From a virus: 32,022 bases of DNA. The first letter of the stretch is position 1, and the number at the start of each line of letters is the position of its first letter. Of this stretch, positions 7,014 through 14,973 are shown piece after piece. A model generated the notes under the pieces. It searched no databases. It was not told the origin of the DNA and was given only the letters and a program-made list of their open reading frames with translations. Made by a program: the position numbers and the translations under genes. The DNA lies in IMG/VR virus record IMGVR_UViG_3300046536_000093, positions 1 to 32,022 of that record, one strand, 5' to 3'.

Positions 7014-8533
7014 GTGACTCAGAGGAAGCCCTCGAGAGGGCTGTCGAGGAGTTGACGGCGAAGCTCGGCAAGATCGCCGGGCGCGTCGAGGACTCCAGCG
7101 ACGGCGGCCGCAAGGCCGCAGGCATCGACGGACTGGCAGCCGTCACCAAGCAGATCACCGATGCCAGCGACGCCATCGAGCGGCGCGACCAGGCAGCGGC
7201 GAGCAAGGCCGAGCAGGAGCGCATCGACGACATCGTCGCCGACGCGGTCAAGGCGGCCGTCAAGGGCATCCGTGCACCGAGCGCCGTCGAGACGATCGGG
7301 CAGGGCAAGCCGCTGACGACGCAGCAGAGCCGCATGCTCCAGATGTCGGAGATCAGCTCCAGCCCGTATCTCAAGTCCATCTTCCGCGACTACCGCGCCG
7401 GGGAACTCATCCTCGGCATCCAGAACCGCCACGGCATCGGCGCGCACGGCTTCGACTCGGAGCTCGTGCAGACCGGCAAGGCGCAGCTGGCCGACCTCGG
7501 GCTCATGCACATGGGCGGTGCCGAGAAGGCTTCGACCTACGTCGAGTCGTACGGCGAGGTCGATCCGAACGACACGTCGGGCGGCTTCGGCAAGGCCACG
7601 ACAGGCGCGTCCGGGTCGACCGGCGGCTACGTCCTGCCGAACAACCTCGTCGATACGCTCGTCAAGCCGGCAACACAGCGAGCGGTGCTTCAGCTGATGG
7701 TCACCGTCCGCAACGGCGTCAACGTCCGCGGCGTCGACCAGCCGTATCGCCTCGGCGCTCCGGCCCGGATGACGTTCCAGGACTGGAACTCGTCCAAGGA
7801 GAACGTGAATGAGACCTACGGGTCTTACACCGCCAACCTCGGCACGCTCGCGCGTGTCATGGACATCACAAAGCAGTACGCCCGGTTCTCCGCAGGCAGT
7901 GCAGAGGCGGACGTCATCGACGAGCTGACCAGGGCAGCAGTCCTCGGCGAGAACTACTACATGATCGGCGGACTCGGCACCGGCTCTGTCGGCACCGGCG
8001 ATCCGACGACAGGCGTGTACACGGCGCTCAACGCCTCGGGCGTGGCCGCGTACAAGACGGCGTTCTCTCCGGTCGCCACGACCCTCGCGGGTTCGGCGGC
8101 ATCGGGCTTCGCATCGGCCATCGGGGCTCTCGCCGCGCGTTCGCGCGAGGCGTCGGGCATCGTGGTCGACTCGGTGACGTACTGGACCATCGTGGCGCAA
8201 GGAACAGATACAGCAGGATTTTGGACCGAGCCCGAGATCGGCCCGACCGGCTTCACCCGGACCTCGTCCGGTGCCATCTCGTTCTGGGGAGTCCCGATCT
8301 ACTGGGACGCCAACCTCACGACCGAGTCCACGTCCAAGATCGCGCTCATCGCGCAGTGGGACGTGCTCAAGCTGTACCGAGGCATGGAGTTCCGCATCGA
8401 CACCAGCGACACTGCTGGAACCCGATTTGATTACAATCTAATCGGTTTCAGGGGCGAGGAAGAGATTGGCTTCGACGCTCGAACGGCACTGGGTGTCGGT
8501 GCGTTGCAGCTGGTCACGGGCATCATCGCCTGA
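7010..8533 (+). CDS. Major capsid protein (HK97 fold) with N-terminal scaffold domain
   Basis: This 507-residue shell protein overlaps the protease gene by ATGA and has an AGGAG site upstream. Residues 1-100 are charged and helical (EALERAVEELTAKLGKI), resembling the delta or scaffold domain that the protease removes. From about 185 the HK97 fold begins with STGGYVLPNNLVDTLV, followed by LGTLARVMDITKQYARFS and the C-terminal strand WDVLKLYRGMEFRIDTSD. Length suits a capsid with an attached scaffold region. The last 40 codons use AT-rich triplets unlike the rest of the gene (8427-8452), just before the inserted endonuclease gene. Confidence 0.88.
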   Translation: MSDSEEALERAVEELTAKLGKIAGRVEDSSDGGRKAAGIDGLAAVTKQITDASDAIERRDQAAASKAEQERIDDIVADAVKAAVKGIRAPSAVETIGQGKPLTTQQSRMLQMSEISSSPYLKSIFRDYRAGELILGIQNRHGIGAHGFDSELVQTGKAQLADLGLMHMGGAEKASTYVESYGEVDPNDTSGGFGKATTGASGSTGGYVLPNNLVDTLVKPATQRAVLQLMVTVRNGVNVRGVDQPYRLGAPARMTFQDWNSSKENVNETYGSYTANLGTLARVMDITKQYARFSAGSAEADVIDELTRAAVLGENYYMIGGLGTGSVGTGDPTTGVYTALNASGVAAYKTAFSPVATTLAGSAASGFASAIGALAARSREASGIVVDSVTYWTIVAQGTDTAGFWTEPEIGPTGFTRTSSGAISFWGVPIYWDANLTTESTSKIALIAQWDVLKLYRGMEFRIDTSDTAGTRFDYNLIGFRGEEEIGFDARTALGVGALQLVTGIIA

Positions 8534-9071
8534 ACCGATTGATGTACTCGACCGCCGCGAGTAGCAAGGTCGGGTCATCGTAGAAGGAGCCGATACCGGT
8601 GTTGCAGGAATGGCAGAGCAGGGCACGAACGGAGCCGGTCACGTGATCGTGGTCGACGGCCAGTCGCACCGTCTCGCCATTCCTGTCCCGGTGGGTTTCG
8701 ATCTTGCCGCACACAGCGCATACGCCGTTCTGTGCGGCAAGCATTCCCTCATATTCACCGACGGTCAGACCGTACAATCGTCGCAGTCGACCGGCTCGGA
8801 GAGAGGCGCTTTTCTTCGCCGGATTGGCTTGCCGCCATCTCTCGGTGGCCTCGTTCATCCGATCCCGGTTCGCGGCGCGATACTCGCGGCCCTTGCTCTC
8901 ATACCATCGCCTCTGACCAGCCTTGTGCTCTTCGGGATGCGCGATGTTCCAGGCGTTCGCCTGTTCGATCAGATGTTCCCGATGAGCCAGATAGTAGGCT
9001 CGGTTGCGTGCCCGCCGAGTCTCGGGGTCCGTGCTTGGCATGGTTTCAGTATACACGGTTTCAGGCGATGA
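8443..9071. repeat. Short direct and inverted repeats bracketing the HNH gene
   Basis: CGGTTTCAGG occurs at 8443-8452, inside the capsid gene, and again at 9056-9065, just upstream of the endonuclease start. GGTTTCAG also occurs at 9042-9049. An inverted, one-base-shorter version, TCATCGCCTGAACC, lies at 8523-8536. It is the near-complement of GGTTTCAGGCGATGA at 9057-9071. The endonuclease gene is thus bracketed by related short sequences, as if duplicated during insertion or serving as the enzyme target. Between the two GGTTTCAG copies is the palindrome GTATAC, and on the minus strand TATACT could act as a -10 box for the nuclease. Confidence 0.6.
8523..9041 (-). CDS. HNH homing endonuclease, endonuclease VII-like
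   Basis: This is the only convincing minus-strand gene. The 172-residue protein starts at the ATG complementary to 9039-9041. A longer reading to 9203 would add an Arg/Cys-rich segment that is antisense to the next gene, so it was rejected. The basic N-terminal part (1-85) has repeated Arg/Tyr helices (RRARNRAYYLAHREHL) for DNA contact. Residues 90-168 match recombination endonuclease VII: YGLTVGEYEGMLAAQ, a zinc pair C108/C111, the catalytic DHDH at 130-133, a second pair C143/C146 and N147. It overlaps the end of the capsid gene tail-to-tail by 11 bases. Such free-standing homing nucleases cut alleles lacking them and spread by repair. Confidence 0.88.
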   Translation of the reverse strand: MPSTDPETRRARNRAYYLAHREHLIEQANAWNIAHPEEHKAGQRRWYESKGREYRAANRDRMNEATERWRQANPAKKSASLRAGRLRRLYGLTVGEYEGMLAAQNGVCAVCGKIETHRDRNGETVRLAVDHDHVTGSVRALLCHSCNTGIGSFYDDPTLLLAAVEYINRFRR

Positions 9072-9730
9072 CGGTCGGCATCTACTCGACGAACTTCTAC
9101 GACGGCACCGTCCCGGAGCTGCCGCAGTCTGCGCCGCGTACCCTGCTGACCGACCGCACGCATCGCATCGCGCCCGACGATCCGCGCATCTCCGACGTCT
9201 CATGGTGGAAGCCGACCGGACCCGGCGACAACTTCTACGGGCGCGTCCAGTCGGCGTGGTGGGGCTTCCATCCCGAAGCCGCGCTGCCTGGCGTGGACGT
9301 GACCGTCGTCATCGGGCAGAACTTCACGACGTACGTGCCCGACCTCGCGGAACGCTGTCTCGAGGAACTCGGCGACGACGACCTGCTGCTCATCCGCCAT
9401 CCGTGGCGCGACGACATCCTCGAGGAGGCCGAGGCATCGCTGGCAAGCTGGAAGTGGGACGAGCAGCCGGTCGTCGAGCAGGCGCAGTCGTACATCGACG
9501 CCGGCCATCCGCGCCATTGGGGCCTCTTCCACGGCGGCATGGTCGTCCAGCGCGACACGCCCGCCATGCGCGCGTTCAACGCGGCGTGGTGGGGCGAATA
9601 CTGCCGCTGGTCGAGCCAGAACCAGGTCAGCCTGCCGCCCCTGCTCCGCACGAGCGGGATCAAGTGGCACACCTACGACCCGTTCGCGCTCGGCTGGGTC
9701 AGCTGGGGACCGCTCGGAGTGGCGGCGTGA
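9068..9730 (+). CDS. DUF616-like (TOD1/MUCI70 type) glycosyltransferase
   Basis: This 220-residue protein was started at the first ATG after the endonuclease insertion. The frame is open further upstream, but only across sequence antisense to the endonuclease. Conserved features of the DUF616 group are seen in order: an N-terminal strand (VGIYSTNFYD), the acidic strand DDLLLIRHPWRDD (103-115), an EAEA helix, HWGLFHGGMVVQRD (150-163) and NAAWWGEYCRWSSQNQVSLP (171-190), where WW-E and the S-QNQ-S-P signature are typical. The family transfers sugars using a GT-A-like fold. It is the first gene of a dense sugar-transfer island between capsid and connector genes, and it overlaps the methyltransferase gene by GTGA. 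Confidence 0.72.
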   Translation: MTVGIYSTNFYDGTVPELPQSAPRTLLTDRTHRIAPDDPRISDVSWWKPTGPGDNFYGRVQSAWWGFHPEAALPGVDVTVVIGQNFTTYVPDLAERCLEELGDDDLLLIRHPWRDDILEEAEASLASWKWDEQPVVEQAQSYIDAGHPRHWGLFHGGMVVQRDTPAMRAFNAAWWGEYCRWSSQNQVSLPPLLRTSGIKWHTYDPFALGWVSWGPLGVAA

Positions 9731-10236
9731 GTGCGCTCGATGCGACCGACCTCCAGTCGTGGGCCGATGAGCAGGTGGACATGGCCCCGCACTACCGGAC
9801 GCTCACCCGGTACGCGCTCGAGTGCATCAGCATCGTGGAGTTCGGCGTCCGTGGCGGCGTCTCGACGTGGGCGCTCCTCGACGGGCTGCCGGCGGATGGA
9901 CTGCTGTACTCGGTGGACGTCATCGACTGCATCGTGCCGCCCCGTGTCTCGGCCGACCCGCGCTGGTTCTTCTTCGTGGGCGACGACCTCGATCCGGTCA
10001 TCCAGCGCAAGCTGCCGAAGTTGGCGGACCTCGTCTTCATCGACACCAGCCACACCTACGAGCAGACCGTCGGAGAATTGGCGTATGCGGCGACGATGAG
10101 GCCCGCTAGGATAGTCATGCATGACTACGTGATGGAGCCGGTGGCTCAGGCTGCGACGGAGTTCTGCGCGCGGGAGGGATGGGCCGTGGTGGACAACGAA
10201 CTGCCGTTCGGGCTAGCGACGCTGGTGAAGACGTGA
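9727..10236 (+). CDS. Class I SAM-dependent methyltransferase
   Basis: This 169-residue protein starts at a GTG overlapping the previous stop. Motif I VEFGVRGG (37-44) forms the SAM-binding loop, SVDV (62-65) ends with the ribose-contacting acidic residue, and ADLVFIDTSHTYE (100-112) is the motif IV region. VMHDY (131-135) is typical of the methyltransferase 24 family, which modifies sugars, sialic acid-like or small-molecule hydroxyls. Length is short but complete for that family. Between glycosyltransferase genes, it most likely methylates a sugar put on by the neighbours; the actual acceptor cannot be told. Confidence 0.78.
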   Translation: MSALDATDLQSWADEQVDMAPHYRTLTRYALECISIVEFGVRGGVSTWALLDGLPADGLLYSVDVIDCIVPPRVSADPRWFFFVGDDLDPVIQRKLPKLADLVFIDTSHTYEQTVGELAYAATMRPARIVMHDYVMEPVAQAATEFCAREGWAVVDNELPFGLATLVKT

Positions 10237-10508
10237 GCAACGGGTCTTCGCATAAGCGATCCTCGACGCGACATACATCCAGTCGTCGCGGCCATCCCCA
10301 GACGCCCAGCTACGCTCAGGCACTCGAACTTCGTAATCTCTTGCCGAGCCTAACGGCCAAGGTGACGCATACCAAGCCTTGTAAGCGATGCCAACAGGCG
10401 ACGTCTAGCGAGATGGAAGACCTGTGCATCAACTGTCTTCGGGGATACAAGACAGTCAGACCATCGTTGCGGGCACCACGACCTGAGCCAGGACCGAGGC
10501 TCCTATGA
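10233..10508 (+). CDS. Small basic zinc-ribbon protein
   Basis: This 91-residue protein starts at a GTG overlapping the methyltransferase stop. The first third is Ser/Arg/His-rich and probably disordered. A helix follows (YAQALELRNLLPSL), then a clean zinc ribbon CKRC (about 54-57) and CINC (about 69-72) separated by eleven residues. The tail is basic and Pro-rich. The DNA is noticeably less GC-biased here than in the adjacent glycosyltransferase genes, which suggests a separate origin. Possible roles are nucleic-acid or protein binding; it has no evident part in sugar transfer. Its end overlaps the next ATG. Confidence 0.6.
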   Translation: MSNGSSHKRSSTRHTSSRRGHPQTPSYAQALELRNLLPSLTAKVTHTKPCKRCQQATSSEMEDLCINCLRGYKTVRPSLRAPRPEPGPRLL

Positions 10509-11491
10509 GAGCGGCGCTGCTTCCGACACCGGGCGACCCGTTCATGCTCGCCTACTGGCTCCGCAACTTCGAGACGTGGCACCAGGAGGTCGACGAGCTG
10601 ATCGTCTACGTCAACGGCCAGCGCGACCCCGAAGCCGTGGCCTACGACCGGCGCATCATCGAGGAGCACGGCGGGCGGATGCTGTACTCACCCGACACCG
10701 TGGGCCATGACGGCGCGCTGCTCGGCCTGCTGCTGGAGACGAGCGCCGAGTACGTGGTGCTGTGCGAGGACGACGCCTACGTCCGCAAGCCGATCATGGT
10801 CGGCGTGTCGTTCGTCGGCATCGAGGACGGAAAGTACGACATCGTCGGCTCGCCCCGTCACGAGGACTACGCGGGCCAGACGATGGAGTGGGGGCCGTAC
10901 ACGCCCGGTGCCCTCGACGAACTGCGCCATGGGCTGTGGCCGGCGTTCCTCTTCGCGCGGCGGAACGACCTGCTGGCGACCGACCGCATCTTCGGGGATC
11001 GTGCCTGGCCGCGTGGCGGCAACATCCCCGGCTGGGGCTACGTCGGACCGGCGGCATGCGACTACATCGGCATCGCGGCCGAGTTCGTCCACCTCGACAC
11101 CTTCTTCGGGACGACCTTCCAGCTCCGCGCGGCGGGGCTGCGGACGCATCTCGTCCACCACGTCCGGCTGTACGACCCCAAGGCGACCGAGGACTGGCTG
11201 GCCGAGGACCCGCCGTGGTTCCACGTCACCGGTCTCTCGACGCTGCCGCCCGTCCTCGACGGCACCGATCCTGCGACATTGCCCGACATGGACGCCCACG
11301 GTGGGTTGTGGACGCGCCGGATGGCGTGGTGGGAGCTGGTGACGCAACGCGGGGCCGACGTTCCTGGCATGGCCGAACGATGGCGGATACTGGCTGACTT
11401 CCGACGGCGCTCCGGTATGCGGGCCGAGGACGATGAGGCATGGCTCCTCCGGTTCCTCAAGTGGGAACCACGTGCGATGGTGCCCGCATGA
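10505..11491 (+). CDS. GT-A (family 2-like) glycosyltransferase
   Basis: This 328-residue protein opens with a strand and nucleotide-binding region (ALLPTPGDPFMLAYWLRNF). It then has ELIVYVNGQRD (31-41) and the acidic metal-binding motif YVVLCEDDAYVR (83-94), in which EDD plays the DxD role that holds the sugar-nucleotide metal. A Trp/Gly-rich acceptor region (RGGNIPGWGYVG) and an HHV-RLYDP segment follow. These are the features of GT-A transferases. About 70 C-terminal residues form a helical extension. It is encoded in the middle of the island and overlaps both neighbours. Donor sugar and acceptor are not deducible. Confidence 0.72.
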   Translation: MRAALLPTPGDPFMLAYWLRNFETWHQEVDELIVYVNGQRDPEAVAYDRRIIEEHGGRMLYSPDTVGHDGALLGLLLETSAEYVVLCEDDAYVRKPIMVGVSFVGIEDGKYDIVGSPRHEDYAGQTMEWGPYTPGALDELRHGLWPAFLFARRNDLLATDRIFGDRAWPRGGNIPGWGYVGPAACDYIGIAAEFVHLDTFFGTTFQLRAAGLRTHLVHHVRLYDPKATEDWLAEDPPWFHVTGLSTLPPVLDGTDPATLPDMDAHGGLWTRRMAWWELVTQRGADVPGMAERWRILADFRRRSGMRAEDDEAWLLRFLKWEPRAMVPA

Positions 11492-12531
11492 ACGTCGTGC
11501 AGTGCCTCAGCCACTCCATCGAAGAGCGCGACATGCTCGACCTCTACACGCGCATCGGCGTGGACGCCTTCTCGGTCGGCGGCTACATCGACCCGCGCTC
11601 GCCGCACGATCCGAAGCGGCCGGCCGTCGGTAGCCCGTTCCATCCCGACCTCAAGGCGGCCGTGGACTCGCTCGGCCAGTACGACAACCTCGCCGCGGCC
11701 CAGGTACACCTGCCAGAGGCGCTGCTCGACTGGGCGGATGTCATCGTGTACCACCACCATCTCGACCGGCTGTTCGGGCAGTGGCCGCGCATCCGCCGCT
11801 GGCTCGACGAGGACTCGGGGCACCGGGTCATCTGGCGCAGCATCGGCCAGTCCGTGACGGGCAACGAGCAGGACGCCGCGCCGTTCATGGCGCAGGGCTT
11901 GGAGCGCGTGCTTTACTCGCCGAAGGAGCGCCACATCCCCGGCTTCTCGGGCGGTGACTCACCCGTCATCCGCTTCGGCAAGGACCCGGCCGAGTGGCAT
12001 GGCTGGACGGGCGAGGATGCGCGGGTGCTCAACATCAGCCAGCACGACGCGACGCCGCATGCGCGCGACGTCTGGCTCAACTGGGGCTTCTGGGAAGAGG
12101 CGACGGCTGGGCTGCCGCGCGTGTTCGCGGGTCCGAACTCCGAGAAGGTCGGCGGCCTCGGCACGCTCGAGCTCGACGACATGAAGGCGCTTCTGCGATC
12201 CTGCCGCGTCTACCTCTACACCGGCACGCAGCCCGCGTCGTACACGCTCGGGCTCGTCGAGGCGATGATGACCGGCATCCCCGTCGTGAGCATCGGGCCT
12301 GAGTGGATGCGGATATTCCCGTTCGGATCGCAGATGTTCGAGGGACATGAGCTGGCACTCGACTACGAGAACAGTCCTGCTGCGGCTCGGTCGCTTCTCG
12401 ATGACCACCTGTCGAACAGCCCGAACGTCTCCTACTCGGAGTTGCAGCGCGAGGGTGCCATCGAACTCTTCGGCATCGACACCATCGCGGACCAGTGGGC
12501 GGCGCTCCTCGGCGTCAAGGTGCCGGCATGA
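11488..12531 (+). CDS. GT-B (family 4-like) glycosyltransferase
   Basis: This 347-residue protein starts at the ATG overlapping the preceding stop; a longer in-frame reading would intrude into that gene. The N-terminal half has Rossmann-like strands including ADVIVYHHHLDRLF and HRVIWRSIGQS. The C-terminal half contains RVYLYTGTQPASYTLGLVEA (about 251-270) and MMTGIPVVS, the conserved loop and helix of family 4 enzymes that grip the nucleotide sugar. The canonical EGFG-xx-E is changed to ASYTLGLVEA, so the glutamate is kept. The next gene, a LuxR-like HTH protein, overlaps it. Confidence 0.78.
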   Translation: MNVVQCLSHSIEERDMLDLYTRIGVDAFSVGGYIDPRSPHDPKRPAVGSPFHPDLKAAVDSLGQYDNLAAAQVHLPEALLDWADVIVYHHHLDRLFGQWPRIRRWLDEDSGHRVIWRSIGQSVTGNEQDAAPFMAQGLERVLYSPKERHIPGFSGGDSPVIRFGKDPAEWHGWTGEDARVLNISQHDATPHARDVWLNWGFWEEATAGLPRVFAGPNSEKVGGLGTLELDDMKALLRSCRVYLYTGTQPASYTLGLVEAMMTGIPVVSIGPEWMRIFPFGSQMFEGHELALDYENSPAAARSLLDDHLSNSPNVSYSELQREGAIELFGIDTIADQWAALLGVKVPA

Positions 12532-12770
12532 TCGACGCGACGTACGGCCTCACCAAGCGCGAGTGGGATGCACTGAGCTTCGCCGCCGAGGGCATGAACT
12601 GTCGCGAGGTCGCGGCCGAGATGGGTATCGCGCTCCAGACGGCCAAGAACCACCTGCACGCGGCCTACGACAAACTCGGCGCGCGCAATCTCATCGAAGC
12701 CCTCAACATCGTCGGCTGGGTGCAGGTGCCGACGGCCCGCATCTCCCAGAAGACGTGGTCGGCAGCATGA
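12528..12770 (+). CDS. Small LuxR-type (GerE) helix-turn-helix protein
   Basis: This 80-residue protein is essentially one LuxR DNA-binding domain. Residues 8-60 read LTKREWDALSFAAEGMNCRE, then VAAEMGIALQTAKNHL and KLGARNLIEAL. The Thr-x-x-x-x-His recognition helix and the terminal KLGARN turn are textbook. No receiver, ligand or dimerisation domain precedes it, so it resembles the free-standing GerE-like regulators. It overlaps glycosyltransferase genes on both sides (ATGA), so it is cotranscribed and could regulate the island or host genes. A role as a small terminase-like or structural HTH is less likely. Its start is the ATG overlapping the upstream stop. Confidence 0.8.
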   Translation: MIDATYGLTKREWDALSFAAEGMNCREVAAEMGIALQTAKNHLHAAYDKLGARNLIEALNIVGWVQVPTARISQKTWSAA

Positions 12771-13753
12771 ACGTCCTCGCCGACCGCCACCACGCGGGAC
12801 TGTTCCACTCGCTCCAGCTCCTCGGCAAGCGGATGGGCTGGACTGTCTACGCCCCCGCGGGCATGGGCTGGTGGGACGAGTGGTACTGGTCGTTCGGGCG
12901 CTCGACCTACAACGACGACCGCCTCGCCGCGCAGTTCCTCCGACAGGAGCCCGGTGTGGATGGGCTGGGCCCGCTGCCCGATGGCGAGTTCCCCGACTGG
13001 CCGATCCCGACCGTGACGCTCGAGCAGGCGCGGCAGATGGACTGGGACTTCGTCATCGCCACGGTCCCCGACAACGAGCGCGGCTTCGCCCGGTTCGCGC
13101 AGGAGATGGGCGCGCAGTACGTCGTCCAGGTCGGCAATACCGGCCAGTACGTGGACTGGTCGCTCGCCCCGCTGGTGTTGTCGTCCTCGGAGTTCGATCC
13201 GGGGCACAACGGCATCATCTACCACCAGGAGATGGACCCGGTCGCCTTCGTTCCCCCCCGCGAGGTCACGGCCGGGTCCTATCTCCGCTTCGCCGCGTCA
13301 TTCGTGAACTGCATGCCCTCGATGGGCGCGTGCTACGACCTCCTCGCTCAGGTGCCGTTCCCGGTGGACGTGTACGGCATCGACGGCCCGCAGGGCATCG
13401 TCAAGCCGTACCGCGAACTGGTGCGGCTGATGGCGCTGTACGGCTGGGGCTGGCACGACAAGGCGCAGGGCGACGGCTTCGGGCACGTCATCCACTCATG
13501 GGCGGCGGTCGGCCGACCGCTCGTGGGCCATGCGGCGCACTATGCGGGCAAGATGGGCTCCGTCTTCTGGACGCCCGCCACGAGCATCGACCTGGCGCTC
13601 GGCGTCGAGGCTGCGGTGGAGACGATCCGCTCCATCTCACCATCCGCGCACTCGGCGATGTGCTACGCCATCCGCGAGGAGTTCGACCGCATCGACTACG
13701 ACGGCGAGGCCGAGATGATCGCGGACTTCCTCGGCGTGCGGGTGGCGGCATGA
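12767..13753 (+). CDS. GT-B-like glycosyltransferase
   Basis: This 328-residue protein starts at the ATG overlapping the HTH stop. The N-terminal region has a glycine-containing strand-loop (HAGLFHSLQLLGKRMGWTVY), as in enzymes that process glycan heads. Strands DFVIATVPD and QYVVQVGN follow, and the C-terminal half has PVDVYGID, VIHSWAAVGRPLVGH and a terminal helical region. The layout, with two Rossmann-like halves, fits GT-B. It lacks the clear EGFG-xxxxE signature seen in the next gene, so activity is less certain. Many Trp residues (GMGWWDEWYW) suggest sugar or carbohydrate contact. Function is inferred mostly from the island. Confidence 0.6.
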   Translation: MNVLADRHHAGLFHSLQLLGKRMGWTVYAPAGMGWWDEWYWSFGRSTYNDDRLAAQFLRQEPGVDGLGPLPDGEFPDWPIPTVTLEQARQMDWDFVIATVPDNERGFARFAQEMGAQYVVQVGNTGQYVDWSLAPLVLSSSEFDPGHNGIIYHQEMDPVAFVPPREVTAGSYLRFAASFVNCMPSMGACYDLLAQVPFPVDVYGIDGPQGIVKPYRELVRLMALYGWGWHDKAQGDGFGHVIHSWAAVGRPLVGHAAHYAGKMGSVFWTPATSIDLALGVEAAVETIRSISPSAHSAMCYAIREEFDRIDYDGEAEMIADFLGVRVAA

Positions 13754-14973
13754 AACTCCTGCTGTGGGGCGCGCTCGATGCCGGCACCGGCTTCGGCTCC
13801 GTGACGCTGGGACTCGGCAAGGCGTTCATGGACGCGGGCGTGGACGTGCGCTGCGTCGCCATCAACGACGAGCAGGCCGCTCCCGAGGGCTACACGGTCA
13901 TCGACCTTGGCGATCCGCGCTCGTGGATGCAGGCCGACCCCGCTGGCGGCGCGCTGGCGTGGCTGGCGCACGTCAAGCGCATCCTGGCGGGCGATGACGA
14001 CTGGCGGGCGGACGCCATCCTCGTGACCGGCGACCCGGCGAGCATCATCCGCTCCGACATCCCGTCGCTCATCCCCGACGGCATGGCCGCCTATCACTAC
14101 TGTCCGATCGAGGGAACGGGCATCCCGCCGCGCTGGGTCGAGATGTGGCGGAACATGACGCCTATCGCGATGTGCGAGTTCGGGGCGCAGGAGATATCGA
14201 CCATCACGGGCACCGTGCCGCCGTTCGTGTACCACGGCGTCTCCGAGGCGTTCTACCCCGTCTCGTCCGAGCGGCCCATCGTGCTGCGGACGAACGACGC
14301 CGGCGGCCTCAAGGTGCTGCGCTCCAAGGACGACTGCAAGCGGCTCTTCGGGGCGAGTCCCGAGACGACGGTGCTGCTGCGGACCGACCGGCTGATGGAC
14401 CGCAAGCGGTACGGCTCGATGCTGCGCGCGGTCGCGCCGGTCCTCGAGCGCCATCCCGACGTGCAGGTGTGGATGCACTGCCGGACGGTGGACGAGGGCG
14501 GCAACCTCGACGACATCCGCTCGCACTTCCCGCCCGACCTGGCACAGCGGATGCTGACGACCGGCTACCGGGATCGCGGGATGGCCGTTCCGCTCGACAT
14601 GCTGAACGCGCTCTACAACGCCGCCGACGTCTACCTCTCGACGAGCGCCGAGGGCTTCGGGCTCACCATCGCCGAGGCGGTGGCGTGCGGCGTGCCGGTG
14701 GTGGCGATGGACTACACGAGCGTGCCCGAAGTCGTCGGGCCCGCCGGGACGCTCATCCCTCCGGGCTTCCTCGTGGAGAACATCTACTCGTATGCGTGGG
14801 CCAACATCGACGAGGCGAAGTACACCGATGCGGTCGAGTTCCTGGTGACCCACAAGATGCGCCGCCGTGAGATCGGCAGGCTGGGCCCGAAGCACGCCGC
14901 GCGGTTCACGTGGACGGCGGCGGCCGAGAAGTTCCTCAGCATCATCGACGTCAAAGAGGCGGTGGCAGCATGA
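13750..14973 (+). CDS. Family 4 glycosyltransferase
   Basis: This 407-residue enzyme is the clearest transferase of the island. The N-terminal domain begins KLLLWGALDAGTGFGSVTLG (2-21), a glycine loop, and contains AYHYCPIEGTGIPP. The C-terminal domain has VLLRTDRLMDRKRYGSMLRA and then DVYLSTSAEGFGLTIAEAVA, where the EGFGLTIAE element provides the catalytic and UDP/GDP-binding glutamates. CGVPVVAMDYTSVPEVVG completes the signature. Length is right for glycos_transf_1 proteins. It starts at the ATG overlapping the previous stop and overlaps the connector gene downstream, so the island is translationally linked to the neck genes. Confidence 0.88.
   Translation: MKLLLWGALDAGTGFGSVTLGLGKAFMDAGVDVRCVAINDEQAAPEGYTVIDLGDPRSWMQADPAGGALAWLAHVKRILAGDDDWRADAILVTGDPASIIRSDIPSLIPDGMAAYHYCPIEGTGIPPRWVEMWRNMTPIAMCEFGAQEISTITGTVPPFVYHGVSEAFYPVSSERPIVLRTNDAGGLKVLRSKDDCKRLFGASPETTVLLRTDRLMDRKRYGSMLRAVAPVLERHPDVQVWMHCRTVDEGGNLDDIRSHFPPDLAQRMLTTGYRDRGMAVPLDMLNALYNAADVYLSTSAEGFGLTIAEAVACGVPVVAMDYTSVPEVVGPAGTLIPPGFLVENIYSYAWANIDEAKYTDAVEFLVTHKMRRREIGRLGPKHAARFTWTAAAEKFLSIIDVKEAVAA

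Noticed and set aside
7019-8200. 393-codon minus-strand frame opposite the capsid gene
   Set aside because: Low-complexity shadow of the capsid coding frame without ribosome site or domains.
8732-9067. Possible N-terminal extension of the DUF616-like gene
   Set aside because: It overlaps the endonuclease gene in antisense and shows no conserved sequence; ATG 9068 gives the expected protein.
9042-9203. Longer N-terminus of the endonuclease on the minus strand
   Set aside because: The extra 54 residues are Arg/Cys-rich and antisense to the next gene's conserved start.
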